Of a DNA stretch of 64,000 nucleotides, positions 63,821 through 64,000 are shown piece after piece. Source of the DNA: an uncultured Roseateles sp. Lineage in GTDB: Bacteria > Pseudomonadota > Gammaproteobacteria > Burkholderiales > Burkholderiaceae. The notes below the pieces were generated by a model. It had not been told where the DNA came from and made no database searches. It was given only the letters and a program-made list of their open reading frames with translations. The stretch covers positions 24,681 through 88,680 of the forward strand of contig CAMPJJ010000008.1 of NCBI GenBank assembly GCA_946886855.1, in the 5' to 3' direction. Positions within the stretch are counted from its first letter, which is position 1; each line of letters starts with the position of its first letter. Both the position numbers and the translations under genes were made by a program.

Positions 63821-64000
63821 ATGTCCGCCGTGTCCCGAGATCCTTTCGCCCGCTCCCGTCCCGAGCGTCCCGACCGTCTTCCACGCCCGAGCGCCCCATG
63901 CCGCGTGGCGCAGACCCTCGCGTCGACGTCACTGTCGGTACTGATGGCGCTGACGGCGCTGACGGCGCCCGCCGCCCTCCTCGCCCAGACGGTCCCACCC
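63821..64000 (+). CDS. Start of a secreted protein, cut by the window end
   Basis: An open frame of 60 codons runs off the window. After a basic, Pro-Arg-rich leader of about 30 residues comes a hydrophobic stretch 'SLSVLMALTALTAPAALLAQ' with a plausible signal-peptidase site (ALLA-Q). This looks like the beginning of an exported protein, although the leader is longer than usual and the true start may be further downstream. Nothing is known of the mature part. Confidence 0.45.
   Translation, partial: MSAVSRDPFARSRPERPDRLPRPSAPCRVAQTLASTSLSVLMALTALTAPAALLAQTVPP

Overview
The window is a high-GC, densely packed chromosomal segment, most likely from a betaproteobacterium of the order Burkholderiales (Roseateles/Mitsuaria-like). 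This is inferred from GC and codon use, the cyo-surf1-regBA block, a PEP-CTERM protein, a DUF1631 protein and the Wsp-like chemosensory genes; no rRNA or tRNA was found to fix the taxonomy. There are no insertion sequences, prophage or CRISPR array. No gene-free stretch exceeds 300 bases; the longer gaps (about 200-250 bases at 12111-12355, 24566-24790, 33030-33244, 40373-40577, 43795-44003, 61311-61560) hold promoters, operators or terminators, or nothing I can name.

Layout: 1-2.2 kb, acyl-CoA thioesterase and dicarboxylate symporter dctA. 2.2-3.2 kb, an AT-richer two-gene islet (ADP-ribosyltransferase-like protein plus a small partner). 3.4-12.1 kb, a minus-strand beta-oxidation operon led by a TetR regulator with its own 12-bp palindrome. 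12.4-23.8 kb, a plus-strand chemosensory operon (CheW, CheR-TPR, CheW, MCP, CheA-REC, CheB, a kinase with five receivers, a single-receiver regulator) joined by ATGA overlaps. 24-26 kb, an HNH nuclease, a glycine-zipper lipoprotein and a HepT/MntA toxin-antitoxin pair whose toxin is frameshifted. 26.1-33.0 kb, minus-strand cyoABCD-surf1-regB-regA, a quinol oxidase with its assembly factor and a redox two-component system. 33.2-40.4 kb, an MFS transporter, then marR-fusC-DUF1656-hlyD-oprM, a tripartite aromatic acid/drug efflux operon. 40.6-43.8 kb, a PEP-CTERM protein and a PHP-like secreted lipoprotein. 44-46.7 kb, an AraC regulator with a DMT exporter and a divergent short-chain dehydrogenase. 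46.8-51.4 kb, GH30-MOSC-solute-binding protein-GH16, a glucan-use operon behind a perfect LacI-type palindrome.

51.5-54.3 kb holds a three-domain protein (cysteine desulfurase, ETHE1-like persulfide dioxygenase, rhodanese) divergent from an Lrp/AsnC regulator, probably a one-polypeptide route from cysteine sulfur to oxidised sulfur. An unclassified AT-richer gene with a strong hairpin at its start follows (54.4-55.2 kb). 55.4-59.2 kb is an ECF sigma factor and DUF1109 anti-sigma divergent from a bufferin-type RiPP cluster (DUF2282 precursor, DUF692 MNIO enzyme, DUF2063 partner, DoxX), with matching GTAACC-N14-CGCGAA promoters facing both ways. 59.2-61.4 kb is groESL with a CIRCE operator. The window ends with a DUF1631 gene and the start of a secreted protein cut by the window edge.
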